From contig DXHR01000011.1 in assembly GCA_019113295.1 (NCBI GenBank), positions 33,254-97,253 on the forward strand: DNA of 64,000 nt, read 5' to 3'. Of this stretch, positions 37,966 to 45,524 are shown one piece after another (within the stretch, counting starts at the first letter, position 1; each line of letters opens with the position of its first letter). A model generated the notes under the pieces. That model was not told the origin of the DNA. It saw nothing but the letters and a program-made list of their open reading frames with translations, and searched no databases. The translations under genes and the position numbers were made by a program. Source of the stretch: Candidatus Salinicoccus stercoripullorum. GTDB lineage: Bacteria > Bacillota > Bacilli > Staphylococcales > Salinicoccaceae.

Positions 37966-38502
37966 CTATTCTGTGGCATCTTCAATGAATGCCAGGATAT
38001 CTTCATGAGTCAGCTGATATTCCTGTTTTTTGACTACAGTGCCATCTTTGTTGATTGCTATTGTTGTCGGCAGCGGACCGATGTTGTAAACTTCTGTGAC
38101 ATCCCGTGATTCGTCCAGTGCTATAGGAAATTCAAGATCCGCCTCAAGCCCGGATATGAACTGGTTGATCTGCTGTTCATTCTCAGCTACGTTCACCGCC
38201 ACAATCTCATATTCATCATTATCATCTGATGTATAAACATCATTCATGTCGGGCATTTCCTCACGGCACGGCTTGCACCATGTCCCCCAGAAATTAAGGA
38301 TCACACCTTTGTCTTCACCAGTCAGCTCGGAAAGTTGTATCTTTTCACCGTCCATGGTGTTCAGCTGGAAATCGACGGCCTCATCCCCCACTGCAACAGT
38401 TTTATTATCAGAGGTCAAGTTGAACCACAACGTCACACCGATTAAAACTGCAACAGTTACAATGATGCTCACTCTTAGGATATTGCGTGTTCCGCGCTTC
38501 AT
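37966..38502 (-). CDS. resA: Thiol-disulfide oxidoreductase ResA
   Basis: 178 aa, N-terminal signal anchor (VSIIVTVAVLIGVTLWF), then a thioredoxin fold with active site FWGTWCKPCREEMP and cis-Pro in GPLPTTIAI. Reduces apocytochrome c haem-binding cysteines outside the membrane. First gene of the res operon behind an extended -10 promoter. Confidence 0.95.
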   Translation of the reverse strand: MKRGTRNILRVSIIVTVAVLIGVTLWFNLTSDNKTVAVGDEAVDFQLNTMDGEKIQLSELTGEDKGVILNFWGTWCKPCREEMPDMNDVYTSDDNDEYEIVAVNVAENEQQINQFISGLEADLEFPIALDESRDVTEVYNIGPLPTTIAINKDGTVVKKQEYQLTHEDILAFIEDATE

Positions 38503-38537
38503 ATTCTCACCTGCCTGTACGTTCGTTCGTAAATTTC

Positions 38538-38546
38538 ATTATAGCA
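38538..38546 (-). promoter_or_regulatory. Extended -10 promoter of the res operon
   Basis: Minus-strand TGCTATAAT (TATAAT at 38538-38543, TG two positions upstream) with no good -35 box. Such promoters often need an activator; a direct repeat lies just upstream. Confidence 0.6.
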
Positions 38547-38564
38547 TCTTATAATTTTGTCCTG

Positions 38565-38582
38565 TATGACAGTATTATGACA
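38565..38582 (-). promoter_or_regulatory. Tandem 7-bp direct repeat upstream of resA
   Basis: TGTCATA occurs twice on the minus strand with an 11-bp period, about one helical turn, 22-39 bp upstream of the -10 box. This is the spacing expected for a dimeric OmpR-family regulator such as ResD. Binding is inference. Confidence 0.4.
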
Positions 38583-38594
38583 ATTGGGACGATC

Positions 38595-39323
38595 CTAATC
38601 GTCTTTTGCATTCGCTATCAGTTTCTTGACTTCATGCGGTTTCAGGAACCTGTATTCTCCTTCTGCCAGTCCATCCAGGGTGAGAAAATCATACTTGATC
38701 CGTGTCAGTTTGAGGACTTCCAGCCCGAAATGTTCGAACATGCGCCTCACCTGGCGGTTCCTGCCTTCATGGATTGTCAGTTCAAGGATCATCTGCCTGT
38801 CCTTCTTATCACGGATGACTTTCACTCCGGCCGGCGCTGTCCTGCCGTCTTCCAGCATGATGCCCTTTCGCATCTCCTTCTGCTGGTCACGTTTGAGTAT
38901 ACCGTTTATTTTTACACGGTAAGTCTTGCTCATCTCAAATTTGGGATGGGTCATATACTGGGTGAATTCACCATCATTGGTCATGAGCAGTATTCCTGAT
39001 GTATCGTAGTCGAGACGTCCGACCGGATACAGTCTCACATCCATCTGTTTGAATGCATCGGTAACCGTGCTTCTGCTGCGGTCATCCTCAACTGCTGAGA
39101 TTTCCCCTGTGGGTTTGTAATAGAGGATATGCACCTTTTCCTCAGCAGTCAGGGGGACGCCGTCCACCTCTATCCTGTCACCGGCAGTAACTTTCGATCC
39201 GAGTTCGGCAACGACTTTACCGTTGACTGACACCCTGCCTTCTGTAATAAGCTGTTCAGCTTTGCGTCTTGAAGTGACACCACTGTCAGCAATCGCCTTC
39301 TGTAATCTTACTTTTTCCATCAT
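38595..39323 (-). CDS. rluB: 23S rRNA pseudouridine synthase RluB
   Basis: 242 aa. N-terminal S4 RNA-binding domain (about 1-60), then the RsuA/RluB catalytic domain with Asp in VGRLDYDTSGILLMTNDGE and the EGRNRQVRRMFEHFG signature. Modifies the large-subunit rRNA. It overlaps the scpB stop by 4 nt and may start at the second ATG (39320). Confidence 0.94.
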   Translation of the reverse strand: MMEKVRLQKAIADSGVTSRRKAEQLITEGRVSVNGKVVAELGSKVTAGDRIEVDGVPLTAEEKVHILYYKPTGEISAVEDDRSRSTVTDAFKQMDVRLYPVGRLDYDTSGILLMTNDGEFTQYMTHPKFEMSKTYRVKINGILKRDQQKEMRKGIMLEDGRTAPAGVKVIRDKKDRQMILELTIHEGRNRQVRRMFEHFGLEVLKLTRIKYDFLTLDGLAEGEYRFLKPHEVKKLIANAKDD

Positions 39324-39853
39324 TCATCCTCCTCTATACTGTTGAAAAACAGATCCATCTCTTCCTGTTCCATGATATCCTTCTGGCTCGGCAGCTCTTC
39401 AAGTGATTTGAGGCCGAATATCTGAAGGAAATAATCTGTTGTAATAAAATGTGCAGCCCGTTCGTCCTGCAGAAGTTTCTTTTTTATCAGCCCTTTGCCG
39501 GCAAGAGTAGAGACCGGTCCGTCGGAAGCGACGCCGCGCAGCATTTCTATATCACTCCGCGACACCGGCTGGTTGTAGGCGACGATGGAAAGGACTTCAA
39601 GCGATGCCTGGGACAGTTTCGATGCCGGCCTCTCATCAAGTAGCCGGCGTATATACTTTTCCATCTCAGGTGTGGTTTCCAGGAAGAAGCTTTCACCGTG
39701 CCTTTTTATTTTCAAATTTGGCCGGTCGTATGCCTCAACCTCTTTATGCAGCTGTTCTTTCGTTATCGGCACATGCATAATCAGCTGTTCTTCAGTGAGA
39801 CCGACGTCACCGGCGATGTAGAGAAGACCTTCCATGATATCTATCTTTTCCAT
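39320..39853 (-). CDS. scpB: Segregation and condensation protein B
   Basis: 177 aa with two winged-helix domains; the segment SLEVLSIVAYNQPVSRSDIEMLRGV is the ScpB signature. Subunit of the SMC-ScpAB condensin. Lies 5 nt after scpA. Confidence 0.95.
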   Translation of the reverse strand: MEKIDIMEGLLYIAGDVGLTEEQLIMHVPITKEQLHKEVEAYDRPNLKIKRHGESFFLETTPEMEKYIRRLLDERPASKLSQASLEVLSIVAYNQPVSRSDIEMLRGVASDGPVSTLAGKGLIKKKLLQDERAAHFITTDYFLQIFGLKSLEELPSQKDIMEQEEMDLFFNSIEEDE

Positions 39854-39858
39854 TACTA

Positions 39859-40566
39859 CTACAGCCTTTCGATTTCAAAATTTCCCTCATATGCAGGATG
39901 AAGGGCAATCTCCCTTGACTTGACCTGGTCTAAAATAGTGATGAACACAGCAACGACCATCGATCTGGATTCGCTGAAACTGAAGAGTTCACTAAAACTG
40001 AGCTTCTTCCTGTCTTTAAACCTCGCAGCCAGAAATGTTTCAGCTTCCTCCCGGGAGACTGGTTCTCTCTCTATCGTAACACTCACCGGACGGTCGACCG
40101 AGATCCTCGACCGCACTTTTTCATATGCAGCCAGGAGATCCGACAGGGAAATATCCACGTCACTGCCATCATCTTCCGCCTCTTCAAATTCATGCGGTGC
40201 TTTGATGAAGATCTTTTCATTTTCATCTTTCAGCATGCGGAGCTGTTCGGCGCACTGCTTGTAATTCTGATACTCAAGCAGCTGTTCCATAAGTGCCTCG
40301 CGCGGATCGTCATACTCTTCTTCCATATGTGCGGGCTCGGGCAGGAGCATGTGGCTTTTTATCTTAAGCAGTTCGCTCGCCATCACAAGATACTCACTCG
40401 CTATGTTGATTTCAAGTTCTTTCATCTGATCGATATATTCCATATACTGTTGTGTGAGGGCCCTCATCGGGATATCATAAATGTCGATTTCCAGTTCCCT
40501 GATCAGATGCAGCAGCAGATCAAGCGGCCCCTCGAATATATCCAGCTTTACATTATATACATCCAT
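39859..40566 (-). CDS. scpA: Segregation and condensation protein A
   Basis: 235 aa kleisin. The N-terminus FEGPLDLLLHLIRELEIDIYDIP is the conserved SMC-binding segment, and the acidic middle and C-terminal winged helix follow. Condensin subunit. Its 5' end is only 27 bp from the divergent DUF309 gene, so its promoter probably lies within that gene (a TATAAT is visible near 40640 on the minus strand). Confidence 0.95.
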   Translation of the reverse strand: MDVYNVKLDIFEGPLDLLLHLIRELEIDIYDIPMRALTQQYMEYIDQMKELEINIASEYLVMASELLKIKSHMLLPEPAHMEEEYDDPREALMEQLLEYQNYKQCAEQLRMLKDENEKIFIKAPHEFEEAEDDGSDVDISLSDLLAAYEKVRSRISVDRPVSVTIEREPVSREEAETFLAARFKDRKKLSFSELFSFSESRSMVVAVFITILDQVKSREIALHPAYEGNFEIERL

Positions 40567-40593
40567 AAAAATTACCTCTGACTCGGGAGTTGT

Positions 40594-41127
40594 ATGTCAT
40601 TGAAAACAGCCGATCTTCTAGAATTCTATAACGAACTCATTATAAAGCAAGATTACTTCGAATGCCACGAAATCATGGAAGAAGCGTGGAAATCGAAAGC
40701 TGAAAGGTCCAAGGAGGACCCGGAAGTATTCCTTATACTGATGGCGGTCGGCGAATACCATTACAGACGCGGGAATATTGCCGGTGCCGTAAAATCATAC
40801 AGGAAAGCACTCAGTATATTTGCCAGCCGCCCCTTCAGACTTGAGGAAGGGGGGCTTGAACCCTCCATCATCAGTGTTATGGAAAGGCGGCTTGCGAATA
40901 TGCACGATGTGCGGTTCTCTCCTCTGGAATTCCCGCTCACCCAAAATACCCTCATGAAGCTGAACAGTACTTATCTGCCTGAAATGCCATATGAAAGTTT
41001 TCTCGAATGGAGAAAAGTGCGGCATGTCACCGACGAGTTTACAGTCAACAAACACCGCATGAGGGACAGGCATCAGATTGAATCAGACCGGAAAGCCGCT
41101 CTCAAAAAAAGAAAACATCAGGATTGA
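40594..41127 (+). CDS. DUF309 protein (YpuF-type)
   Basis: 177 aa. Contains the DUF309 signature YFECHEIMEEAWKSK with conserved His-Glu, and a second helix pair EYHYRRGNIAGAVKSYRKAL. Function unknown. In B. subtilis ypuF lies upstream of scpA in the same direction; here it is inverted and divergent. The last codons are shared with a minus-strand terminator. Confidence 0.85.
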   Translation: MSLKTADLLEFYNELIIKQDYFECHEIMEEAWKSKAERSKEDPEVFLILMAVGEYHYRRGNIAGAVKSYRKALSIFASRPFRLEEGGLEPSIISVMERRLANMHDVRFSPLEFPLTQNTLMKLNSTYLPEMPYESFLEWRKVRHVTDEFTVNKHRMRDRHQIESDRKAALKKRKHQD

Positions 41128-41134
41128 TGTTTTC
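41104..41134 (-). terminator. Terminator after deoB and the 27-aa ORF
   Basis: Perfect 10-bp stem (GAAAACATCA / TGATGTTTTC) with a 4-nt loop and seven T on the minus strand. The stop codon of the 27-aa ORF abuts the stem; on the other strand the hairpin overlaps the end of the DUF309 gene. Confidence 0.85.
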
Positions 41135-41217
41135 TATACTATGAAAATCCAGTACACAAAGCCCCAGATGAGTGCAAACAGGAACAGGAATATGAAGACA
41201 GGGTATCTGCCTTTCAT
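41134..41217 (-). CDS. 27-aa single-helix membrane peptide
   Basis: Reads MKGRYPVFIFLFLFALIWGF then VYWIFIV and stop. Basic N-terminus followed by one hydrophobic, aromatic-rich helix, so a membrane peptide with the N-terminus probably inside. The ATG is one nt after the deoB stop, and GGAG at the end of deoB is 10 nt upstream, so translation may be coupled. The ORF fills the interval from the deoB stop to the terminator. Not recognised as a named family; a lone short ORF could also be chance. Confidence 0.5.
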   Translation of the reverse strand: MKGRYPVFIFLFLFALIWGFVYWIFIV

Positions 41218-41218
41218 A

Positions 41219-42391
41219 TTATTTCAGCTCCGACAGCAGACTTTTGCCGTGTGTCTGATATTCGATTTTAAAATTTTCAGCAATTGTTGCAGCCACGTTG
41301 CTGAAAGTATCTGAATCGATGATTTTTCCGTAGTCCATGCTTCTGCCTGCTTTCATCAATAAAGGCACGTTTTCCCTCGTATGATCCGTCCCTGTGAAAG
41401 TTGGATCGTTACCGTGATCCGCCGTAATGATCAGCAGATCATCCTCTTTAAGCTTAGAGACGATTTCAGGCAGACGGTCATCAAATGCCTTCAGTGCATT
41501 ACTGTACCCTTCAGGATTGCGTCTGTGTCCGTACAGTGCATCAAAGTCCACAAGGTTAAGGAAAGAGAGGCCGTTGAAATCCCTGTCCATTACTTCAAGC
41601 AGTTTATTCATGCCGTCTTCATTGTTCTTTGTACGGACAGCGTCAGTGATACCCGACCCTGTAAAGATATCATCGATCTTGCCGATGGCGATGACATCAT
41701 TGCCGTTGTCTTCAAGCGCATTCAGCACTGTCCTGCCAAAAGGCTCCAAAGCGTAGTCATGACGGTTTTCAGTCCGTGTGAAGTTCTCTTTTGAGTCCCC
41801 GACATATGGCCTTGCAATGATCCGGCCGACGAGGAACTCTGGATCTGTGGTCATGGCACGCACTTTTTCGCATATATCGTAAAGCTCTTCCAGTGGAATG
41901 ATCTCTTCATGGGCAGCAATCTGCAGGACAGGATCGTTCGAGGTGTACACGATGAGGTCTCCTGTCTCCATCTGATGCTCTCCATACTCCTTGATGATTT
42001 CGGTACCGCTTGCCGGCTTGTTGCCAACAATTCCCCTGCCTGAAACTTCACGTATCTTGTCGAGAAGCGCTTCGGGGAAGCCGTCCGGATAGACTTTGAA
42101 AGGCTCTTCAATATTAAGTCCTGCAATTTCCCAGTGGCCGGTCATCGTGTCTTTGCCCTGGGAAACTTCGCTCATCCTGCTGTAGAATGCCGCCGGATTG
42201 TCAGTGCATGCCACTCCCGGGAGGGCATCGATGCACCCGAGGCCGAAACTTTCCATGTTTGGCAGTGTGACCGGATGGGATTCCAACGTATGTTTTAAAG
42301 TATGGGCGCCTTCGTCACCGAAATTTTTTGCATCATGCTGTGCACCGATTCCTACTGAATCAAGTACTATGAGGTGAATTCTGTTGAACAT
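41219..42391 (-). CDS. deoB: Phosphopentomutase
   Basis: 390 aa alkaline phosphatase-superfamily enzyme interconverting (deoxy)ribose 1- and 5-phosphates. Metal-binding [11 protein letters not shown] near the start, and [26 protein letters not shown] towards the end. Follows xerD by 8 nt in the fur-xerD-deoB unit. Confidence 0.96.
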   Translation of the reverse strand: MFNRIHLIVLDSVGIGAQHDAKNFGDEGAHTLKHTLESHPVTLPNMESFGLGCIDALPGVACTDNPAAFYSRMSEVSQGKDTMTGHWEIAGLNIEEPFKVYPDGFPEALLDKIREVSGRGIVGNKPASGTEIIKEYGEHQMETGDLIVYTSNDPVLQIAAHEEIIPLEELYDICEKVRAMTTDPEFLVGRIIARPYVGDSKENFTRTENRHDYALEPFGRTVLNALEDNGNDVIAIGKIDDIFTGSGITDAVRTKNNEDGMNKLLEVMDRDFNGLSFLNLVDFDALYGHRRNPEGYSNALKAFDDRLPEIVSKLKEDDLLIITADHGNDPTFTGTDHTRENVPLLMKAGRSMDYGKIIDSDTFSNVAATIAENFKIEYQTHGKSLLSELK

Positions 42392-42399
42392 TTTATCTC

Positions 42400-43290
42400 C
42401 TACTTTCTCGGATGGTATTGTGTATACATCTCTCTGATTTTCATTGCAGATATCTGGGTGTAGATCTGGGTTGTGCTGATATCAGAATGGCCGAGCATTT
42501 CCTGCACTGCCCGAAGATCTGCTCCGTTCTCGATCAGGTGGGTTGCAAACGAATGTCTGAATGTATGCGGTGTGATGTTTTTTCCGAGGCCGCTCAGCAT
42601 CTCATATTTTTTGATTGTCTTCCATAGCCCCTGTCTGGTAAACCCTCTACCCCGGTTCGTTATGAATAAGGCATCCACGTCGTCATCTTTCAGGAGGATA
42701 AGCCGCTCATTCGCTATGTAGCTCGTCAGCAGCTTCCCCACATGGTCTGTCATGGGTACGATCCGCTCTTTACTGCCTTTCCCTCTTACACGGATGAAAC
42801 CCATGTCGGTATTAAGATCAGTCGTCTTTATGTCAATCATTTCACTGACTCTGAGGCCGGAGGCATAGAGAAGCTCCATCATCGCCCGGTCACGGGTGCC
42901 TGCTGTGGAACCATCAGGGGTCCTGAGAAGGATTTCCATCTCCTGGACCGTCAGATATACAGGCAGCTTTTTGTCCTCCTTGACAATATGGAGCCTGGTG
43001 GCGGGATTGGTCTTCACGACATCCTCATTCAGCAGGAACTGATGATAATTCCTGAGTGTCGACTGCATCCTGGTGATTGTCTTGGCGCTCTTTCCCTCTT
43101 CTTTCAGAAGTTTGAGGAACGAAATGATCAGCTCTGTATCAACGGCGCTGTAATCATGCATACCCCTGTCTTCGAGAAAACCCTGATACCGTTTCAGATC
43201 CTGACGGTAGGAACTGATTGACGCCCGGCTCAGTCCCTTCTCCACACTGAGGAAAAGCAGATACTCATTAATATTCCTTTTGAAATCCAT
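42400..43290 (-). CDS. xerD: Site-specific tyrosine recombinase XerD
   Basis: 296 aa. SAM-like N-terminal DNA-binding domain and C-terminal catalytic domain with Arg in [11 protein letters not shown], His in [11 protein letters not shown] and the Tyr nucleophile in [10 protein letters not shown]. Resolves chromosome dimers with XerC at dif. Starts 3 nt after fur. Confidence 0.96.
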   Translation of the reverse strand: MDFKRNINEYLLFLSVEKGLSRASISSYRQDLKRYQGFLEDRGMHDYSAVDTELIISFLKLLKEEGKSAKTITRMQSTLRNYHQFLLNEDVVKTNPATRLHIVKEDKKLPVYLTVQEMEILLRTPDGSTAGTRDRAMMELLYASGLRVSEMIDIKTTDLNTDMGFIRVRGKGSKERIVPMTDHVGKLLTSYIANERLILLKDDDVDALFITNRGRGFTRQGLWKTIKKYEMLSGLGKNITPHTFRHSFATHLIENGADLRAVQEMLGHSDISTTQIYTQISAMKIREMYTQYHPRK

Positions 43291-43293
43291 CTG

Positions 43294-43737
43294 TTACTCC
43301 TTTTCCTGGCATTTTTTGCAGATACCGTGGAAAGTCAGACGATGATCCAATACTTTGAAATTGTAATCTTTCTCTACTATCTTTTCAGCTTCAGTCAGCA
43401 GATCCTCTTCGATTTCTTCGACCGAACCGCACTCCATACATACAAGGTGATGGTGGAAATGGTTGGCGCCCTCTTTCCTGAGGTCATAGCGGCTGACCCC
43501 GTCGCCGAAGTTAATTTTATCGAGAACTTTAAGATCACTCAGCAGTTCCAGTGTCCTGTAGACGGTAGCCAGTCCGATTTCGGGATATTTATCCTTTACT
43601 TTCATAAAGACATCCTCGGCACTTAAATGATCCTTTTCGTTCTCAAGCAGAACCCGGACTGTCACTTCCCTCTGGGGAGTAAGTTTATATCTCGCCTCCT
43701 GGAGTGCATCTTTGATTCTCTCAATCCTGTTTTCCAC
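43294..43737 (-). CDS. fur: Ferric uptake regulator Fur
   Basis: 147 aa from a GTG start after AGGTG. Winged-helix domain (LATVYRTLELLSDLKV) and metal sites in HFHHHLVCMECG and CKKC. The short gap to xerD and place next to xerD and deoB match Bacillus and Staphylococcus Fur rather than PerR or Zur. Preceded by a perfect PerR-type box. Confidence 0.93.
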   Translation of the reverse strand: MENRIERIKDALQEARYKLTPQREVTVRVLLENEKDHLSAEDVFMKVKDKYPEIGLATVYRTLELLSDLKVLDKINFGDGVSRYDLRKEGANHFHHHLVCMECGSVEEIEEDLLTEAEKIVEKDYNFKVLDHRLTFHGICKKCQEKE

Positions 43738-43769
43738 GTGTTCACCTACTTTGTTTGATAATCACAAAC

Positions 43770-43775
43770 ATTATA
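43770..43775 (-). promoter_or_regulatory. -10 box of fur promoter
   Basis: Minus-strand TATAAT, with a T-rich -35-like segment about 17 nt upstream that adjoins the PerR-type box. Confidence 0.5.
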
Positions 43776-43804
43776 TCGAATTTATCACTGTTTTAAAAGT
43801 CTTA

Positions 43805-43821
43805 TTTATAATCATTATAAA
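43805..43821. promoter_or_regulatory. PerR-type operator upstream of fur
   Basis: Perfect 8-1-8 palindrome TTTATAATCATTATAAA containing the full PerR-box consensus TTATAATNATTATAA. It lies 68 bp upstream of the fur start and overlaps the nudF stop codon. In B. subtilis fur is under PerR control. Confidence 0.7.
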
Positions 43822-44369
43822 TTGTATTTCTCAATTACATGTTGTATGGCGATTATTGTTTTTGAATCCCTGACAGAACCATCGGCCAGTATCTCTCTGA
43901 GATTCTGCAATGGAATTTCAACAATATCCAAAAATTCATCAGGATCCAGCATCTGCTTTTTCATTTCCATGTCTTCTGCTTCATAAAGATAGACAAATTC
44001 ATTTGAGAAACCCGGGGATACATAAAATTCATGAATGAGTGAAAGCTTTTCTGATACTGCGCCGACTTCTTCCTCAAGTTCGCGCTTCGCTGTTTCCTCG
44101 GGCACATCTCCTTTTTCAATCTTCCCGGCCGGAATTTCCAGCAGAAACTCATCCGGTGCAATCCGGTACTGTCTTACGAAGTACATGACTCCTTCATGTA
44201 CAGCAATGAGGCATACTGCACCATTATGATAGACGATTTCCCTTTTTGACTGTCCGCCGTCCGGAAGTTCCACAGTGTCATGATCCACCTGGATCACTTC
44301 ACCGTCAAACACCCTTTTCTGTCGGATGATCTTTTCTCTGAGATGATCGTAATTGTTGTCTTCCGTCAT
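43815..44369 (-). CDS. nudF: ADP-ribose pyrophosphatase (Nudix)
   Basis: 184 aa from MTEDNNYDHLREK after AAAGGAAG. Intact Nudix box GKIEKGDVPEETAKRELEEEVG with Arg and both Glu pairs. The sequence resembles Bacillus NudF, which hydrolyses ADP-ribose. Contrast with the degenerate Nudix protein at 9523. Its 3' end carries the PerR-type box for fur. Confidence 0.93.
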   Translation of the reverse strand: MTEDNNYDHLREKIIRQKRVFDGEVIQVDHDTVELPDGGQSKREIVYHNGAVCLIAVHEGVMYFVRQYRIAPDEFLLEIPAGKIEKGDVPEETAKRELEEEVGAVSEKLSLIHEFYVSPGFSNEFVYLYEAEDMEMKKQMLDPDEFLDIVEIPLQNLREILADGSVRDSKTIIAIQHVIEKYNL

Positions 44370-44509
44370 AATCAACTTCCTTTCCCGCTCCTGAAGCAGC
44401 ATGTCCTTAACAAATATACACGTTATCCAATATATCGTCCATAAAAATCTGACAATATGTAAACTATGTCTTTATGGATATGTTCCCACATTATCCCGGC
44501 CCAGGCAAT

Positions 44510-44521
44510 TGGTTTAAACCA
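44510..44521. repeat. 12-bp palindrome upstream of the aldo/keto reductase gene
   Basis: TGGTTTAAACCA, a perfect inverted repeat, about 45-55 bp upstream of the -10 box. It could be a second operator next to the one in the promoter spacer. Confidence 0.35.
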
Positions 44522-44545
44522 GTAAATTTTGCACATTCACTGCAA

Positions 44546-44557
44546 GATTGGCCAATC
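44546..44557. promoter_or_regulatory. 12-bp palindrome in the aldo/keto reductase promoter
   Basis: GATTGGCCAATC, a perfect palindrome between the -35 region and the TATAAT (44564-44569) of the plus-strand promoter. Position suits a repressor operator. The regulator is not evident in the window. Confidence 0.45.
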
Positions 44558-44563
44558 CCTTGT

Positions 44564-44569
44564 TATAAT
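44564..44569 (+). promoter_or_regulatory. -10 box for aldo/keto reductase operon
   Basis: TATAAT, 43 nt upstream of the start codon, with a weak TGCAAG about 17 nt further upstream. Confidence 0.5.
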
Positions 44570-44612
44570 TGAATATGTCTATTAAAACAATCTTATAAAA
44601 GGACTGATTCAA

Positions 44613-45524
44613 ATGAAAATCTTAAATACTAAAGACGGCCTTTCTCTTTCAGAACTTTCTCTGGGATGCATGAATCTTCCAATTGATGATAAGGCCGAAG
44701 CCGAAAAGATAATAGAAGCGGCTCTTGATGCAGGCATCAATTACTTTGATACAGCTGACCTTTATCAATTCGGGGAAAATGAAAAGATGGTCGGTGAAAT
44801 ACTGGATAAATACCGTTCGCGGTATGATTTCCTCATTGGTACGAAGGTCGGCAACCAATTTGATGCGGCGAAACAGGAGAAGACAGCCTGGAATCCGACA
44901 GCCCCCTATATTAAAGAGGCGGTCAAGGATTCACTTCATCGTCTGGGTGTGAATGAGCTCGATCTGTATCAGCTACACGGCGGAACAATCGAGGATAACA
45001 AGGATGAGACGATACAGGCTTTCGAAGATCTGAAGCAGGAAGGTACAATCAGAAGCTACGGCATCTCCTCCGTCCGGATGAATGTCATCGACTATTACAA
45101 AAAGCACAGTGCGATTGCAACGCTGATGATGCAGTTCAATCCGATCGACAACCGCCCGCTTGAAGTCACTGACGAATTATCCGGTATCCGTCCCCTGGCG
45201 CGCGGCCCCCTCATGAAAGGGCTTCTCAGTGCCAATGCTGCCAGTGTCCTTGAGAAAAAATTCGATGAGGGTGTCCTCGGCTACTCGAAGGATGAGCTGA
45301 AGGCTACAGTCGATGCCCTGGCTGTCATCAATCGGGATCTCACAGCCCTCTCCTACGCGTTCCTCAGGAAGAACGGTGCCGTCATTGTCAATGGTGTCAG
45401 CAGTCTCCGGCAGCTGGAGGATAACCTTAGAAGCTACAGACATACAGAGGATCTGACGGATGATGGATACAATGGCATTCTGGAAGCTGTAAAAATCCTG
45501 AAGTACGGGGAGCATAGAATATGA
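44613..45524 (+). CDS. Aldo/keto reductase
   Basis: 303 aa (beta/alpha)8 NAD(P)H oxidoreductase. Catalytic tetrad visible as Asp and Tyr in YFDTADLYQFG, Lys in IGTKVG and His in QLHGG. Reduces aldehydes; the real substrate is unknown, but methylglyoxal, made by MgsA, is one possibility. Start follows AAAAGGA. Overlaps the alpha/beta hydrolase start by 4 nt, so the two are translationally coupled. Confidence 0.9.
   Translation: MKILNTKDGLSLSELSLGCMNLPIDDKAEAEKIIEAALDAGINYFDTADLYQFGENEKMVGEILDKYRSRYDFLIGTKVGNQFDAAKQEKTAWNPTAPYIKEAVKDSLHRLGVNELDLYQLHGGTIEDNKDETIQAFEDLKQEGTIRSYGISSVRMNVIDYYKKHSAIATLMMQFNPIDNRPLEVTDELSGIRPLARGPLMKGLLSANAASVLEKKFDEGVLGYSKDELKATVDALAVINRDLTALSYAFLRKNGAVIVNGVSSLRQLEDNLRSYRHTEDLTDDGYNGILEAVKILKYGEHRI

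Noticed and set aside
38580..38600. Hairpin GACGAT/ATCGTC at the rluB stop as a terminator
   Set aside because: No T run follows it on the minus strand. It may be a chance stem.
43744..43762. Second Fur/PerR box in the fur leader (TTTGATAATCAC region)
   Set aside because: The arms are only 5 bp (GTTTG / CAAAC) with mismatches in the centre, so it falls short of a Fur or PerR consensus.
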